DNA of 23,895 bases from contig URYP01000027.1 in the NCBI GenBank assembly GCA_900552115.1, forward strand, positions 1-23,895, given 5' to 3'. The translations under genes and the position numbers were made by a program. The notes below the pieces were generated by a model that did not search any database, was not told the origin of the DNA, and was given only the letters and a program-made list of their open reading frames with translations. The DNA is from an uncultured Oscillospiraceae bacterium (GTDB taxonomy: Bacteria > Bacillota > Clostridia > Oscillospirales > Acutalibacteraceae). Of this stretch, positions 6,642-15,288 are shown in pieces. Each line of letters starts with the position of its first letter. Position 1 is the stretch's first letter.

Positions 6642-8735
6642 ATGGCAAAAGTGCCGGAGCTGTTTGGTTGTATGGTGTTCAATGATACCGTAATGCAGGA
6701 AAGGCTTCCCAAAGAAACGTATAAAGCCCTGAAGAAATATATTGCGGACAACAAAGCGCTGGATCAGGAGGTCGCCAATGTGGTGGCCAATACCATGAAG
6801 GATTGGGCGGTGGAACACGGCGTCACGCATTATACGCACTGGTTCCAGCCGCTGACCGATGTCACTGCTGAAAAGCATGACAGTTTCATCACCCCAACGC
6901 CAGACGGCAAGGTGATTATGGAGTTTTCCGGCAAGGAACTCATTAAAGGCGAACCGGATGCTTCCAGCTTCCCCTCCGGCGGCTTGCGCGCTACGTTTGA
7001 GGCCCGCGGCTATACCGTTTGGGATCCTACCTCGTACGCCTTTATTAAAGACGGTACGCTGTGCATTCCCACCGCCCTCTGTTCTTATGGCGGTGAATCC
7101 CTGGATAAAAAGACCCCCCTGCTGCGCTCCATGAACGCCATCAACAAACAGGGCCTGCGCATTTTACGGCTCTTCGGCAATACGTCGGTGCGCTCAATTG
7201 TAACCACCGTAGGCCCGGAGCAGGAGTATTTTCTCATAGACCGGTCGGTATTTAACCAGCGGCGGGATCTAATCTACACGGGGCGCACGCTGTTTGGCGC
7301 CCGGCCTCCCAAAGGGCAGGAGATGGACGACCATTATTTCGGCGCCATCAAGCCCCGTGTGGCGGCGTTTATGAAAGAGCTGGACGAGGAGCTCTGGAAA
7401 CTGGGTATTCTGGCTAAGACCGAACATAACGAGGTAGCGCCCGGCCAGCATGAACTGGCCCCAATCTTTTCCACTACCAACATGGCTACCGACCATAACC
7501 AACTGACCATGGAACTTATGAAACGGGTAGCGGCCCGCCATGGCATGGTATGCCTCCTGCACGAAAAACCCTTCGACGGAGTCAACGGCAGCGGCAAGCA
7601 TAACAACTGGTCCTTGTCCACCGACACGGGAATCAACCTGCTGGAGCCCGGGGATTCTCCCCGTGAAAACGCACAGTTCCTGCTTTTCCTCACCGCTGTC
7701 ATCAAAGCGGTGGACGAATATCAGGACCTGCTGCGGGTGTCCGCCGCCGGTGCCGGCAACGATCACCGCCTGGGAGCGCACGAGGCGCCCCCGGCCGTGG
7801 TTTCCGTTTCGCTGGGCGATGAGCTGACCGAAATTCTGGAATCGATTGAAAGCAACACGGCCTATGATGCCAAAGAAAAGGTGCAGATGCGGGTTGGCGT
7901 ACACGTCCTTCCCCGGTTCCCCAAGGATACGACCGACCGCAACCGCACCTCCCCCTTCGCGTTTACCGGTAATAAATTTGAATTCCGCATGCTGGGTTCC
8001 GCCGCATCCATTGCCGGGGCGAACATTATCCTGAACACAGCCGTAGCGGAAGAACTGCGTCAATTTGCGGATATCCTGGAACAGGCGGACGATTTTCAAA
8101 ATGCGCTGGACAGCCTGATAAAGAAAACCATCAAGGATCACAAACGCATCATCTTTAATGGGAACGGCTATAATGACGAGTGGCTGGAAGAGGCAAAACG
8201 GCGGGGACTCGATAATTTCCCGACCACACCGGATTGCCTGCCCTGCTACGAATATCCTAAAAATATCGAGCTGTTTACGCGTCACAAGGTACTCAGCCAG
8301 ACCGAAGTCCATTCCCGCATGGAAATATCCTATGAGAACTACTGCAAAACGCTGGCAATCGAAGCTCTAACCATGCTGGATATGGCACAGAAAGAAATCG
8401 TACCCGCTGTCTGCTCTTATATACACGAGATCGCGGATACAGCCCTGAGCAAAAAACAGTTGATTCCCGGTATAGACTGCTATACGGAGGAGTCCTTGGT
8501 TAAAAAGCTGACCGACCTGTGTAACCAGGTATCCCGCTATGCGGAGGAGCTTCATGCTGCGGTTGAAAAAGCACGGGAAATCACTGACGTAGGCGCCTGC
8601 GCGCAGTATTTCAGCCATACCGTGCTGGCAATTATGAAACGCCTGCGGGAGGCTTCCGATCAATTGGAACTCTGTACCGATAAGCGGCATTGGCCTTTCC
8701 CGAGCTACGGGGAAATTCTATTCAGCGTCCGATAG
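6642..8735 (+). CDS. glnN: Type III glutamine synthetase (GSIII)
   Basis: 697 residues from the ATG at 6642. It makes glutamine from glutamate, ammonia and ATP in the cytoplasm, and GSIII forms large dodecamers. The length (about 700), the N-terminal ELFG-MVFND block, and the blocks GPEQEYFLID, NGSGKHNNWSL, AGNDHRLGAHEAPPA and NRTSPFAFTGNKFEFRMLGS identify GSIII rather than the 440-470 residue GSI. Start choice: the frame is open from 6339, before the promoter, so upstream methionines at 6561 or earlier are unlikely. ATGs at 6573 and 6606 are possible, but MAKVPELFG at 6642 aligns with the usual family N-terminus, with GGGAG about 12 nt upstream. It is monocistronic: its own promoter, a strong terminator after the stop, and oppositely oriented neighbours on both sides. 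No regulator such as glnR is adjacent. Confidence 0.95.
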   Translation: MAKVPELFGCMVFNDTVMQERLPKETYKALKKYIADNKALDQEVANVVANTMKDWAVEHGVTHYTHWFQPLTDVTAEKHDSFITPTPDGKVIMEFSGKELIKGEPDASSFPSGGLRATFEARGYTVWDPTSYAFIKDGTLCIPTALCSYGGESLDKKTPLLRSMNAINKQGLRILRLFGNTSVRSIVTTVGPEQEYFLIDRSVFNQRRDLIYTGRTLFGARPPKGQEMDDHYFGAIKPRVAAFMKELDEELWKLGILAKTEHNEVAPGQHELAPIFSTTNMATDHNQLTMELMKRVAARHGMVCLLHEKPFDGVNGSGKHNNWSLSTDTGINLLEPGDSPRENAQFLLFLTAVIKAVDEYQDLLRVSAAGAGNDHRLGAHEAPPAVVSVSLGDELTEILESIESNTAYDAKEKVQMRVGVHVLPRFPKDTTDRNRTSPFAFTGNKFEFRMLGSAASIAGANIILNTAVAEELRQFADILEQADDFQNALDSLIKKTIKDHKRIIFNGNGYNDEWLEEAKRRGLDNFPTTPDCLPCYEYPKNIELFTRHKVLSQTEVHSRMEISYENYCKTLAIEALTMLDMAQKEIVPAVCSYIHEIADTALSKKQLIPGIDCYTEESLVKKLTDLCNQVSRYAEELHAAVEKAREITDVGACAQYFSHTVLAIMKRLREASDQLELCTDKRHWPFPSYGEILFSVR

Positions 8736-8741
8736 TCCAAG

Positions 8742-8771
8742 GAGGAACAGCTACGGTTGTTCCTCTTTTTT
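8742..8771 (+). terminator. Intrinsic terminator of glutamine synthetase gene
   Basis: GAGGAACA (8742-8749) pairs with TGTTCCTC (8758-8765) around an 8-nt loop and is followed by six Ts. It begins 7 nt after the stop codon. Confidence 0.9.
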
Positions 8772-8780
8772 AAACAAAAT

Positions 8781-8814
8781 AAAATCCCGGCCGGAATAAT
8801 CCGGCCGGGATTTT
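8781..8814 (-). terminator. Intrinsic terminator of pfkA, able to work in both directions
   Basis: A 14-bp perfect stem (AAAATCCCGGCCGG, 8781-8794, with its complement 8801-8814) with a 6-nt AATAAT loop. A-runs on one side and T-runs on the other let it act on both strands. It ends pfkA 10 nt past its stop and backs up the glutamine synthetase terminator just before it. Confidence 0.92.
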
Positions 8815-8823
8815 TAGGTTGTT

Positions 8824-9792
8824 TTAAATAGAGATTTTGTGCGCAATGTCGTATAGGCGGCGATTAAAGGGTTTCTTCATCTGCAGCGCCTCTTCAATAT
8901 CCAAATTCGTAATTTTATCCGACTGGATGGTCACCACTTTATTCGTCTGGCCATTCAGCAGCAGCTCAACCGCGTGATACCCCATTTCACTCGCCAGCAC
9001 CCGGTCACGCACCGTCGGAGAACCGCCGCGCTGCACATGACCGAGAATCGTGGCGCGGGATTCGATTCCCGTTTCTTCCTGAATATGCGAGGCAAGTTCC
9101 ACCACATGGCCGACGCCTTCGGCTACAATAATGATAAAATGCTTTTTGCCGGTCCGGGACGTAGCGGCGATCCGCTCAAGAATATCCCGCTTAAAATCAT
9201 ACTCCACTTCCGGAACCAGAATACTGGTCGCGCCCACGGCAATACCGGCGTTGAGCGCCAGGTAACCGGCGTGACGCCCCATCACCTCAACAACCGAGCA
9301 ACGGTCATGAGACTGCGCCGTATCGCGCAGCTTATCAATCATATCCTTGCAGGTGTTCAGCGCCGTATCATAGCCGATGGTATAATCACAACAGGCAATA
9401 TCATTGTCGATGGTACCCGGAATACCCACACAGGGCAGGCCCTTGCGGGACAAATCCTGAGCGCCGCGGAAAGAGCCGTCGCCGCCGATAACCACGACAC
9501 CGCCAATTCCCATTTTGCGGCAGGTGTCAACAGCCTTCTGTACACCGGCGTCCGTTTTAAATTCCAGGCTGCGCGCCGTGTACAGCATCGTACCGCCGCG
9601 ATGAATTATATCGGAAACGCTGCGCAGGTTCATCAATTCCATATCGCCGTCGATCAAACCGTTATAACCCCGGTAAACGCCATAAATTTCAACGCCTTCG
9701 CCGAGCGCCGTACGTACGACAGAACGAATGGCGGCATTCATGCCAGGAGCATCCCCTCCGCTCGTCAATACCGCTAATTTTTCAATAGCCAT
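8824..9792 (-). CDS. pfkA: ATP-dependent 6-phosphofructokinase
   Basis: 322 residues, normal for bacterial PfkA. It phosphorylates fructose 6-phosphate to fructose 1,6-bisphosphate, the committing step of glycolysis, usually as an allosteric tetramer. Seen: SGGDAPGMN (11-19), RGYNGL (41-46), GGDGS (103-107), whose glycine after GGD is typical of ATP rather than pyrophosphate use, and PGTIDND (125-131) with the catalytic Asp129. EVMGRHAGYLA and LGHVQRGG follow. AAGGAG 7 nt before the ATG supports the start. It lies 151 nt after dnaE, the common clostridial order, with its own promoter at 9849-9876 and a strong terminator after it. Confidence 0.96.
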   Translation of the reverse strand: MAIEKLAVLTSGGDAPGMNAAIRSVVRTALGEGVEIYGVYRGYNGLIDGDMELMNLRSVSDIIHRGGTMLYTARSLEFKTDAGVQKAVDTCRKMGIGGVVVIGGDGSFRGAQDLSRKGLPCVGIPGTIDNDIACCDYTIGYDTALNTCKDMIDKLRDTAQSHDRCSVVEVMGRHAGYLALNAGIAVGATSILVPEVEYDFKRDILERIAATSRTGKKHFIIIVAEGVGHVVELASHIQEETGIESRATILGHVQRGGSPTVRDRVLASEMGYHAVELLLNGQTNKVVTIQSDKITNLDIEEALQMKKPFNRRLYDIAHKISI

Positions 9793-9848
9793 TACACTCT
9801 CTCCTTCATGCCACCGCGTGTTTGTAATACTACGCTCATTATAATGTT

Positions 9849-9876
9849 ATTATACCGGAACCAGTGAAAATATCAA
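9849..9876 (-). promoter_or_regulatory. Probable sigma-A promoter for pfkA
   Basis: On the minus strand, TTGATA (9876-9871), a 16-nt spacer and TATAAT (9854-9849). The dnaE-pfkA gap shows no convincing intrinsic terminator, so pfkA may be read both from here and by read-through from dnaE. Confidence 0.68.
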
Positions 9877-9943
9877 TCTAATAATTCGCCAATAAAGCGC
9901 CGGTTTTTACAGTAAATTTCGACACTTTACCAATAAGATGTCC

Positions 9944-12900
9944 TTATGATACCAAAACCACATTCTGATCGCCCAAAAACGAGCGAAGCTCACCCAGCAA
10001 AACCTCGTGCGGCCATACCCCCATGGACAAGGGAGCTTTGGTCAGCTTGCCTGTATCCTCAAAGCGAACATATAAAGGCTCGGGTCCGGGAAAAATATCC
10101 AGCACCAGACAGGCGCGTTTAAACGCCGCACTGCTTTTGGCCGGAACTTTCAAATAAAGGCCATGCCGCACTGACGGCGCCGCCGGCGGTTGTGCGGTCG
10201 GCGTGTCCGTCTCTTTTCTATCGCCGCTGCCCGCATCCGCTGCCTGCGGGTCGGGAGCCGGAGCCACCTGGTCGCAGATGAGTTTGGGTTCTTCCTCCTC
10301 CCGAACACTGACCCGGCCGCTGATCAGCAATGCCGCCCCCTCCTGAAGCAAGGGCGCGTAACGGGAGAGCACCTTGGGAAATACCAGCATTTCCATGCCA
10401 CCGTATACGTCTTCAATGCTTATATACGCCATGGTTTCCCTGTTTTTGGTCGTCTTTTGCCGGACACTGCCAATTGAGACCAAAACTTGTATGGTTTTGC
10501 CATCATAGGTTTGCCCAGATTCGCTATCCGCCGAAGCCAAAACGCGGTCAATATGCGTCAGCTTCATCGATTTATAGACCTGACGATAGGGTTCGAGCGG
10601 GTGACCGGAAATATACAGCCCGGTCACCTCTTTCTCCATAGCCAGTTTTTCGGCATGGGTATATTCTTCCTGTGTAGGTATAACCGGTGCCGCCGCTCCT
10701 GAGGCCTGCGGATCATCAAAAAATCCGAGCTGTCCATCCAGGTTGCGGCGTCCGTCTTCATCAAGCTGATCAAGGATCGATTCAAAAGACAGCATCATTT
10801 CCCGTCGGTTATGCCCCAGCCCATCCATCGCTCCGCATTTGATCAGGCTTTCAATCGCCCGCCGGTTGAATTCCCGTTTTCCGGCCATTCGTTTGCAAAA
10901 CGAGTAAAAGTCGTCAAACCGGCCTGAGGTTTCCCGTTCTTTAACCAGTTCCGCGATCAGACCACGGCCCAGATTCTTAATGGCCAGCAGCCCGAAGCGG
11001 ATATGTTCGCCGTCCACGGTAAAATCGGAAACGCTCTCGTTGACGGAGGGCGGCAGAACAGCGATTCCCAACCGCTCGCATTCCCCGATATAACCGGCCA
11101 CCTTGCCGCTTTCCAATACGCTTGTCAGCAGGGCCGCCATGTATTCCCGTGGATAAAAGCATTTCAGGTACGCCGTTTGATAGGCAACCGTCGCGTAAGC
11201 GGCCGCATGGGATTTATTGAACGCATAGGAGGCAAAGGAAGACATTTCATCAAAGATCGCCTCAGCTGTATCGGCTGGGATACCGCGGCTGCGGCATCCC
11301 GCTACAACGACCGCACCAGATTCATCTTCCAGGCCGTTTATAAAAATATCGCGCTCCTGCTCCATCACATCATGCTTTTTTTTGGACATGGCCCGGCGCA
11401 CCAAATCCGCGCGACCAAGCGAATACCCAGCCAATTCCCGAAAAATCTGCATAACCTGTTCCTGATAAACGATGCAACCGTAGGTGACCTGCAAAATGGA
11501 CTTTAAGAGCGGATGACGATATCGTACCTGCTCCGGATGATGACGGTTATGCACGTATTTCGGTATGGATTCCATAGGACCGGGACGGTAGAGCGATATT
11601 ACGGCGATCAAATCTTCAAAACAATCCGGCGACAGGTTCATCAGCACCCGTTTCATACCGCCCGATTCAAATTGGAACACACCGTCACTGTTTCCCTTTG
11701 CCAGCATTTCAAAAACCGGGGCCTCGTCCAGGGAAATATCCTCGATGGCAAATTCGGGTTCCTTTTTCTGCACCAGGGCTTCCGCGTCACGGATTATGGT
11801 TAGATTGCGCAGGCCCAAAAAGTCGATTTTCAGCATGCCCAATTCTTCCAGAATGGTCATGGGATACTGGGTGGCCACCGCCTCCCCGTTGACGCACAGC
11901 GGCACGAAATCGCTGAGCGGCCGGGGCGCGATCACCACACCCGCGGCATGGGTAGACGCGTTACGCGGCATTCCCTCCACCCGTTTGGCCATGGCAATCA
12001 GCTCCCGGATCCGGTCGTCGCCGGCCATGGCCTCCTGTAGTTTTTTCGATTGAGCCAGCGCTTTATTGATGGTCATTTTCAGTTCCATCGGTACCATTTT
12101 GGCAACCTGATCTGCCACCGCATAGGGCAGCGACATGACGCGGGCTACGTCCCGTATGGCGGCGCGCGCCGCCATAGTGCCAAACGTAATGATTTGGGAC
12201 ACCCGGTCGGCGCCATACTTATCTATGACATAATCGATAACTTCCTGCCGTCGCTGCGGGCAAAAATCAATATCGAAATCCGGCATACTGATCCGTTCCG
12301 GATTTAAAAAGCGTTCAAACAGCAAGTTATATCGGATGGGATCAATCGCCGTGATTCCCATGCAGTAAGCACACAGGCTGCCGGCTCCCGAACCACGTCC
12401 CGGTCCCACCGGAATCTGGTGCTCCTTGGCATACTGGATAAAATCACTGACAATCAAATAATAATCCACATAACCCATCTGTTCAACAGTAGCCATTTCA
12501 TATTCCAGCCGCTGCATCAGCGACGCATCCGGATGATCCCCATAGCGGCGTTTCAACCCCTCCCGGCAAAGGCGGCGGAAATAGGCGGAGCTGTCCCCCC
12601 CCGGCGCGTCAAATGTGGGAAGCTTCAGCTCACCGAACGAAAGCTCCACGTGGCATCGCTCCGCAATGCGCACGGTATTGTCAAAAGCGTCGGATACCGC
12701 CGGGAACAAAGCCCGCATCTCCTCTTCCGACTTAAGGTAAAATTCATCCGTTTCAAACGACATAGCGGCCGGTTCATCCAGCGTTGTGCCGGTCTGGATA
12801 CACAGCAGAACCTGCTGCACCCGCGCATCTTCCCGGGTCAGGTAATGAACGTCGTTGGTGCACACCAGGGGAATACCCGTTTCCCCGGACAAGCGGATCA

Positions 12901-13465
12901 ACTGCGGATTGATGTTTTTTTGCTCTGCCAGGCCATGATCCTGCAATTCCAGATAATAATGATCCGGACCGAACAAATCCTGATACTTTCGGGCCGTTCT
13001 GACCGCTTCATCATAACGGCCCTCGCGGAGCTGGTGGGGAATCTGTCCCGCAAGGCAGGCGGATAGGGCGATCAATCCCTCATGGTACTGCGCCAGCAGT
13101 TCCTCATCCACGCGCGGCCGGACATAGAAGCCTTCCGTCCATCCCAAAGATACCAGCTTCATCAAATTTTGATAACCGGTGTTGTTTTCACACAAAAGCA
13201 CCAGATGATGATAAGCGTTGTCTATGCCATGCACTTTCTCCTGGCGGGAGCGGGGCGCCACATAGACCTCGCACCCGATAATGGGATGAATACCGGCTTT
13301 TAGGGCCGCCTTATAAAAATCGACCACGCCGTACATAACCCCATGGTCGGTAATGGCAAGCGCCGTTTGTCCCAGCCGAGCGGCCCCTTCCACCAGTTCT
13401 GGAATCCGGCAGGCGCCGTCCAGCAGGCTGTATTCGGTGTGAACATGCAGATGTACGAATGACAC
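9944..13465 (-). CDS. dnaE: DNA polymerase III alpha subunit (DnaE)
   Basis: About 1173 residues, a full DnaE-type replicative polymerase with no DnaQ-like exonuclease insertion, so it is not PolC. Order: PHP domain beginning HLHVHTEYSLLDGA; polymerase core with PGRGSGAGSL and the catalytic aspartates in MPDFDIDF (about 398 and 400), the third in KIDFLGLRNL (about 548); helix-hairpin-helix region (about 795-880); and an OB fold (about 990-1065). A Pro/Ala/Asp-rich linker of about 30 residues then leads to a small C-terminal domain. Start choice: the first in-frame GTG (13474) lies on the ribosome binding site itself. The GTG at 13465 sits 8 nt after AAGGAGG and gives MSFVHLHVHTEYS. It begins 18 nt after whiA. 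Clostridia usually also carry PolC, so the division of labour cannot be told here. Confidence 0.96.
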   Translation of the reverse strand: MSFVHLHVHTEYSLLDGACRIPELVEGAARLGQTALAITDHGVMYGVVDFYKAALKAGIHPIIGCEVYVAPRSRQEKVHGIDNAYHHLVLLCENNTGYQNLMKLVSLGWTEGFYVRPRVDEELLAQYHEGLIALSACLAGQIPHQLREGRYDEAVRTARKYQDLFGPDHYYLELQDHGLAEQKNINPQLIRLSGETGIPLVCTNDVHYLTREDARVQQVLLCIQTGTTLDEPAAMSFETDEFYLKSEEEMRALFPAVSDAFDNTVRIAERCHVELSFGELKLPTFDAPGGDSSAYFRRLCREGLKRRYGDHPDASLMQRLEYEMATVEQMGYVDYYLIVSDFIQYAKEHQIPVGPGRGSGAGSLCAYCMGITAIDPIRYNLLFERFLNPERISMPDFDIDFCPQRRQEVIDYVIDKYGADRVSQIITFGTMAARAAIRDVARVMSLPYAVADQVAKMVPMELKMTINKALAQSKKLQEAMAGDDRIRELIAMAKRVEGMPRNASTHAAGVVIAPRPLSDFVPLCVNGEAVATQYPMTILEELGMLKIDFLGLRNLTIIRDAEALVQKKEPEFAIEDISLDEAPVFEMLAKGNSDGVFQFESGGMKRVLMNLSPDCFEDLIAVISLYRPGPMESIPKYVHNRHHPEQVRYRHPLLKSILQVTYGCIVYQEQVMQIFRELAGYSLGRADLVRRAMSKKKHDVMEQERDIFINGLEDESGAVVVAGCRSRGIPADTAEAIFDEMSSFASYAFNKSHAAAYATVAYQTAYLKCFYPREYMAALLTSVLESGKVAGYIGECERLGIAVLPPSVNESVSDFTVDGEHIRFGLLAIKNLGRGLIAELVKERETSGRFDDFYSFCKRMAGKREFNRRAIESLIKCGAMDGLGHNRREMMLSFESILDQLDEDGRRNLDGQLGFFDDPQASGAAAPVIPTQEEYTHAEKLAMEKEVTGLYISGHPLEPYRQVYKSMKLTHIDRVLASADSESGQTYDGKTIQVLVSIGSVRQKTTKNRETMAYISIEDVYGGMEMLVFPKVLSRYAPLLQEGAALLISGRVSVREEEEPKLICDQVAPAPDPQAADAGSGDRKETDTPTAQPPAAPSVRHGLYLKVPAKSSAAFKRACLVLDIFPGPEPLYVRFEDTGKLTKAPLSMGVWPHEVLLGELRSFLGDQNVVLVS

Positions 13466-13483
13466 GGGGGCCACCTCCTTGCA

Positions 13484-14380
13484 TCAAAGATTTTCCGCAA
13501 ACTCCATAATACGGTTGAGTCTGTGGTTGACGCCGGACCGGCTGATCGGTTCAGCCAGAGACTCCCCCAGCTCCCGCAGCGAGTATTCCGGATTCTCCAG
13601 CCGCAGCCGGGCCAGCTCCTGTAAATCGTCCGGCAGCGCATCGATCCCGCAGGTGCGCTGGATGGTTTTTACCGCCGTCACCTGCCGCGAAGCCGCCGCT
13701 ACAATCTTATCGATGTTGGCACTTTCACAGTTGGTGATACGGTTGGCTTTGTTCCGGATATCCTTGACCATTTTTATATTCATCAGTTCCAACGATGCGT
13801 TAATGGCTCCCATCAGCGTCAGACAGTCTTCAATCTGTTCGCTTTCCTTCAGGTACAGTACATAATTGCCTTTACGGCGGATTTCCCGGGCAGTCAGGCC
13901 CCATTCGGAAAAAAGAGCCTGCCAGTCCCGCGACAAATGGTAGTATGGTATGCTGAATTCCATATGATAGCCAATCTGCGGAGTCGTCATGGCGCCGCAG
14001 GCTAAAAATACGCCCCGGATATACGCGGCCGCGCAAGTGTCGCATTCCAGATTGGCCCGGTTCAGGCGCATCGCGTAGGCGTTTCGGGCATGTCCAAAAT
14101 AATCCCAAACGGCTTCACAATGCTCTTCCGGAACGGATAAGGTGTGAAATTTGTTAGAAACATCTGGTGTTTCCGAACACTGCGGTTCCACGCGGCATAC
14201 CTCGCGCAGCAGCCATTCAAACAAATCCGCTACCGCTCCGCTTTCCGTCTGGAGCGTCATTCTTGAAGCGGAAAAAGAGCGGCCGGCCTCCAGCATGCCG
14301 TAAAGCTGCGCTTTTCGGCAGCAGCTGCGTTCCGGCATAATAGAAGCCAGTTCTTTTTTTACTTCCGATGAGAACGACAA
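13484..14380 (-). CDS. whiA: DNA-binding protein WhiA
   Basis: 298 residues. WhiA pairs an N-terminal domain related to LAGLIDADG homing endonucleases, without nuclease activity, with a C-terminal helix-turn-helix. It affects sporulation septation in Streptomyces, and cell division and chromosome segregation in Bacillus. Seen: the family start MSFSSEVKKEL, the AAYIRGVFLACG block near 118-129, and the C-terminal signature RSGVNHRLNRI in the last 20 residues, preceded by the helix-turn-helix around 255-290. The start codon is TTG at 14380, 8 nt after AGGAGG; that Shine-Dalgarno overlaps the rapZ stop. The rapZ-whiA order is conserved across Firmicutes and Actinobacteria. Confidence 0.95.
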   Translation of the reverse strand: MSFSSEVKKELASIMPERSCCRKAQLYGMLEAGRSFSASRMTLQTESGAVADLFEWLLREVCRVEPQCSETPDVSNKFHTLSVPEEHCEAVWDYFGHARNAYAMRLNRANLECDTCAAAYIRGVFLACGAMTTPQIGYHMEFSIPYYHLSRDWQALFSEWGLTAREIRRKGNYVLYLKESEQIEDCLTLMGAINASLELMNIKMVKDIRNKANRITNCESANIDKIVAAASRQVTAVKTIQRTCGIDALPDDLQELARLRLENPEYSLRELGESLAEPISRSGVNHRLNRIMEFAENL

Positions 14381-14392
14381 CGTTATCGCCTC

Positions 14393-15253
14393 CTACAGCT
14401 TGCGGATATCGCGGTGACGGACAACCGCGCGCAGCCCTTTTTGGCGCAGATGATCGTACAGTCCTTCCGCAATGGTTACCGATCGATGCTTGCCCCCTGT
14501 GCAGCCGATGGCAATCACCAGCTGGCTCTTGCCCTCATTACGGTAAAGCGGCAGCATATATTCAATCAAATCGTACAGCCGGTCCTGAAACCCACGGATA
14601 TGTTCATCCTTAAGCACATAATCACGCACATCTTTATCCAGCCCCGTTTTGTGTCGAAGCTCGTCCACATAAAAGGGGTTGGCAAAACATCGCACATCCA
14701 TCACCAAATCGGCCTCCTCCGGATAGCCATATTTAAAGCCGAAGGACATGCAGGTAATGGCCATGCCCTCGTCCGTATTTTCCAGAAACAGGCTGACGAT
14801 ACTCTCCTTCAGCTGGGCAGAGGACAGATAGGTGGTATCGATCAGAAAATCGGTACCGGCCCGCAGCGGCTGCAAAATTTGCCGTTCCCTTTCAATCGCC
14901 TCCGATAACGAGCAGCCGGAATCCACAGCGATAGGATGCTGACGGCGGGGTTCCTTATACCGCCGTTTCAGCACCTGCTTGTCGCATTCAAGGAATAATA
15001 TTTTAAAGCTTCCGCACTGGTCTTTCAGTTCCTGAAGGCTTTCGGACAGGCGGTCGAACCACTTCCCACCGCGCACGTCCACCACAATCGCCACGCGAGG
15101 AATGCGGTCTTGCGACTGCATGCACAGCTCGGCAAATTTGGGGAGCAGCTTGGGCGGAAGATTATCCACACAGTAAAATCCAATATCCTCCAAGGCATTG
15201 ATAGCCCGTGATTTTCCAGCTCCGGACATCCCGGTGACAATCAATACATCCAT
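14393..15253 (-). CDS. rapZ: RNase adapter / nucleotide-binding protein RapZ (YvcJ)
   Basis: 286 residues, full length. Walker A is GMSGAGKS (8-15) and a Walker B-like segment is VVDVRGG near 57-63. The C-terminal domain carries the conserved IGCTGGKHRSVTIAE, the likely phosphosugar site. In E. coli RapZ senses glucosamine 6-phosphate and steers RNase E to the GlmZ small RNA. Firmicutes lack that RNA pathway, and Bacillus YvcJ is known as a GTP/ATP-hydrolysing protein affecting competence. A link to amino-sugar supply fits its position next to murB, but that is inference. AAAGGGG lies 9 nt before the ATG. It follows murB by 35 nt. Confidence 0.95.
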   Translation of the reverse strand: MDVLIVTGMSGAGKSRAINALEDIGFYCVDNLPPKLLPKFAELCMQSQDRIPRVAIVVDVRGGKWFDRLSESLQELKDQCGSFKILFLECDKQVLKRRYKEPRRQHPIAVDSGCSLSEAIERERQILQPLRAGTDFLIDTTYLSSAQLKESIVSLFLENTDEGMAITCMSFGFKYGYPEEADLVMDVRCFANPFYVDELRHKTGLDKDVRDYVLKDEHIRGFQDRLYDLIEYMLPLYRNEGKSQLVIAIGCTGGKHRSVTIAEGLYDHLRQKGLRAVVRHRDIRKL

Positions 15254-15288
15254 GTCGGCGCACCCCTTTCTGTATCATCACTATCCAT

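Noticed and set aside
7269..8312. A 347-codon open frame antisense to the glutamine synthetase gene
   Set aside because: It has no family resemblance or ribosome binding site, and lies wholly inside a highly conserved gene; it is a codon-bias shadow.
9793..9943. Intrinsic terminator after dnaE
   Set aside because: Only 4-5 bp imperfect stems without a T-run were found, so none is listed and read-through into pfkA is left open.
12419..13066. A 215-codon plus-strand frame inside dnaE
   Set aside because: It is antisense to the conserved PHP and polymerase regions; nothing supports expression.
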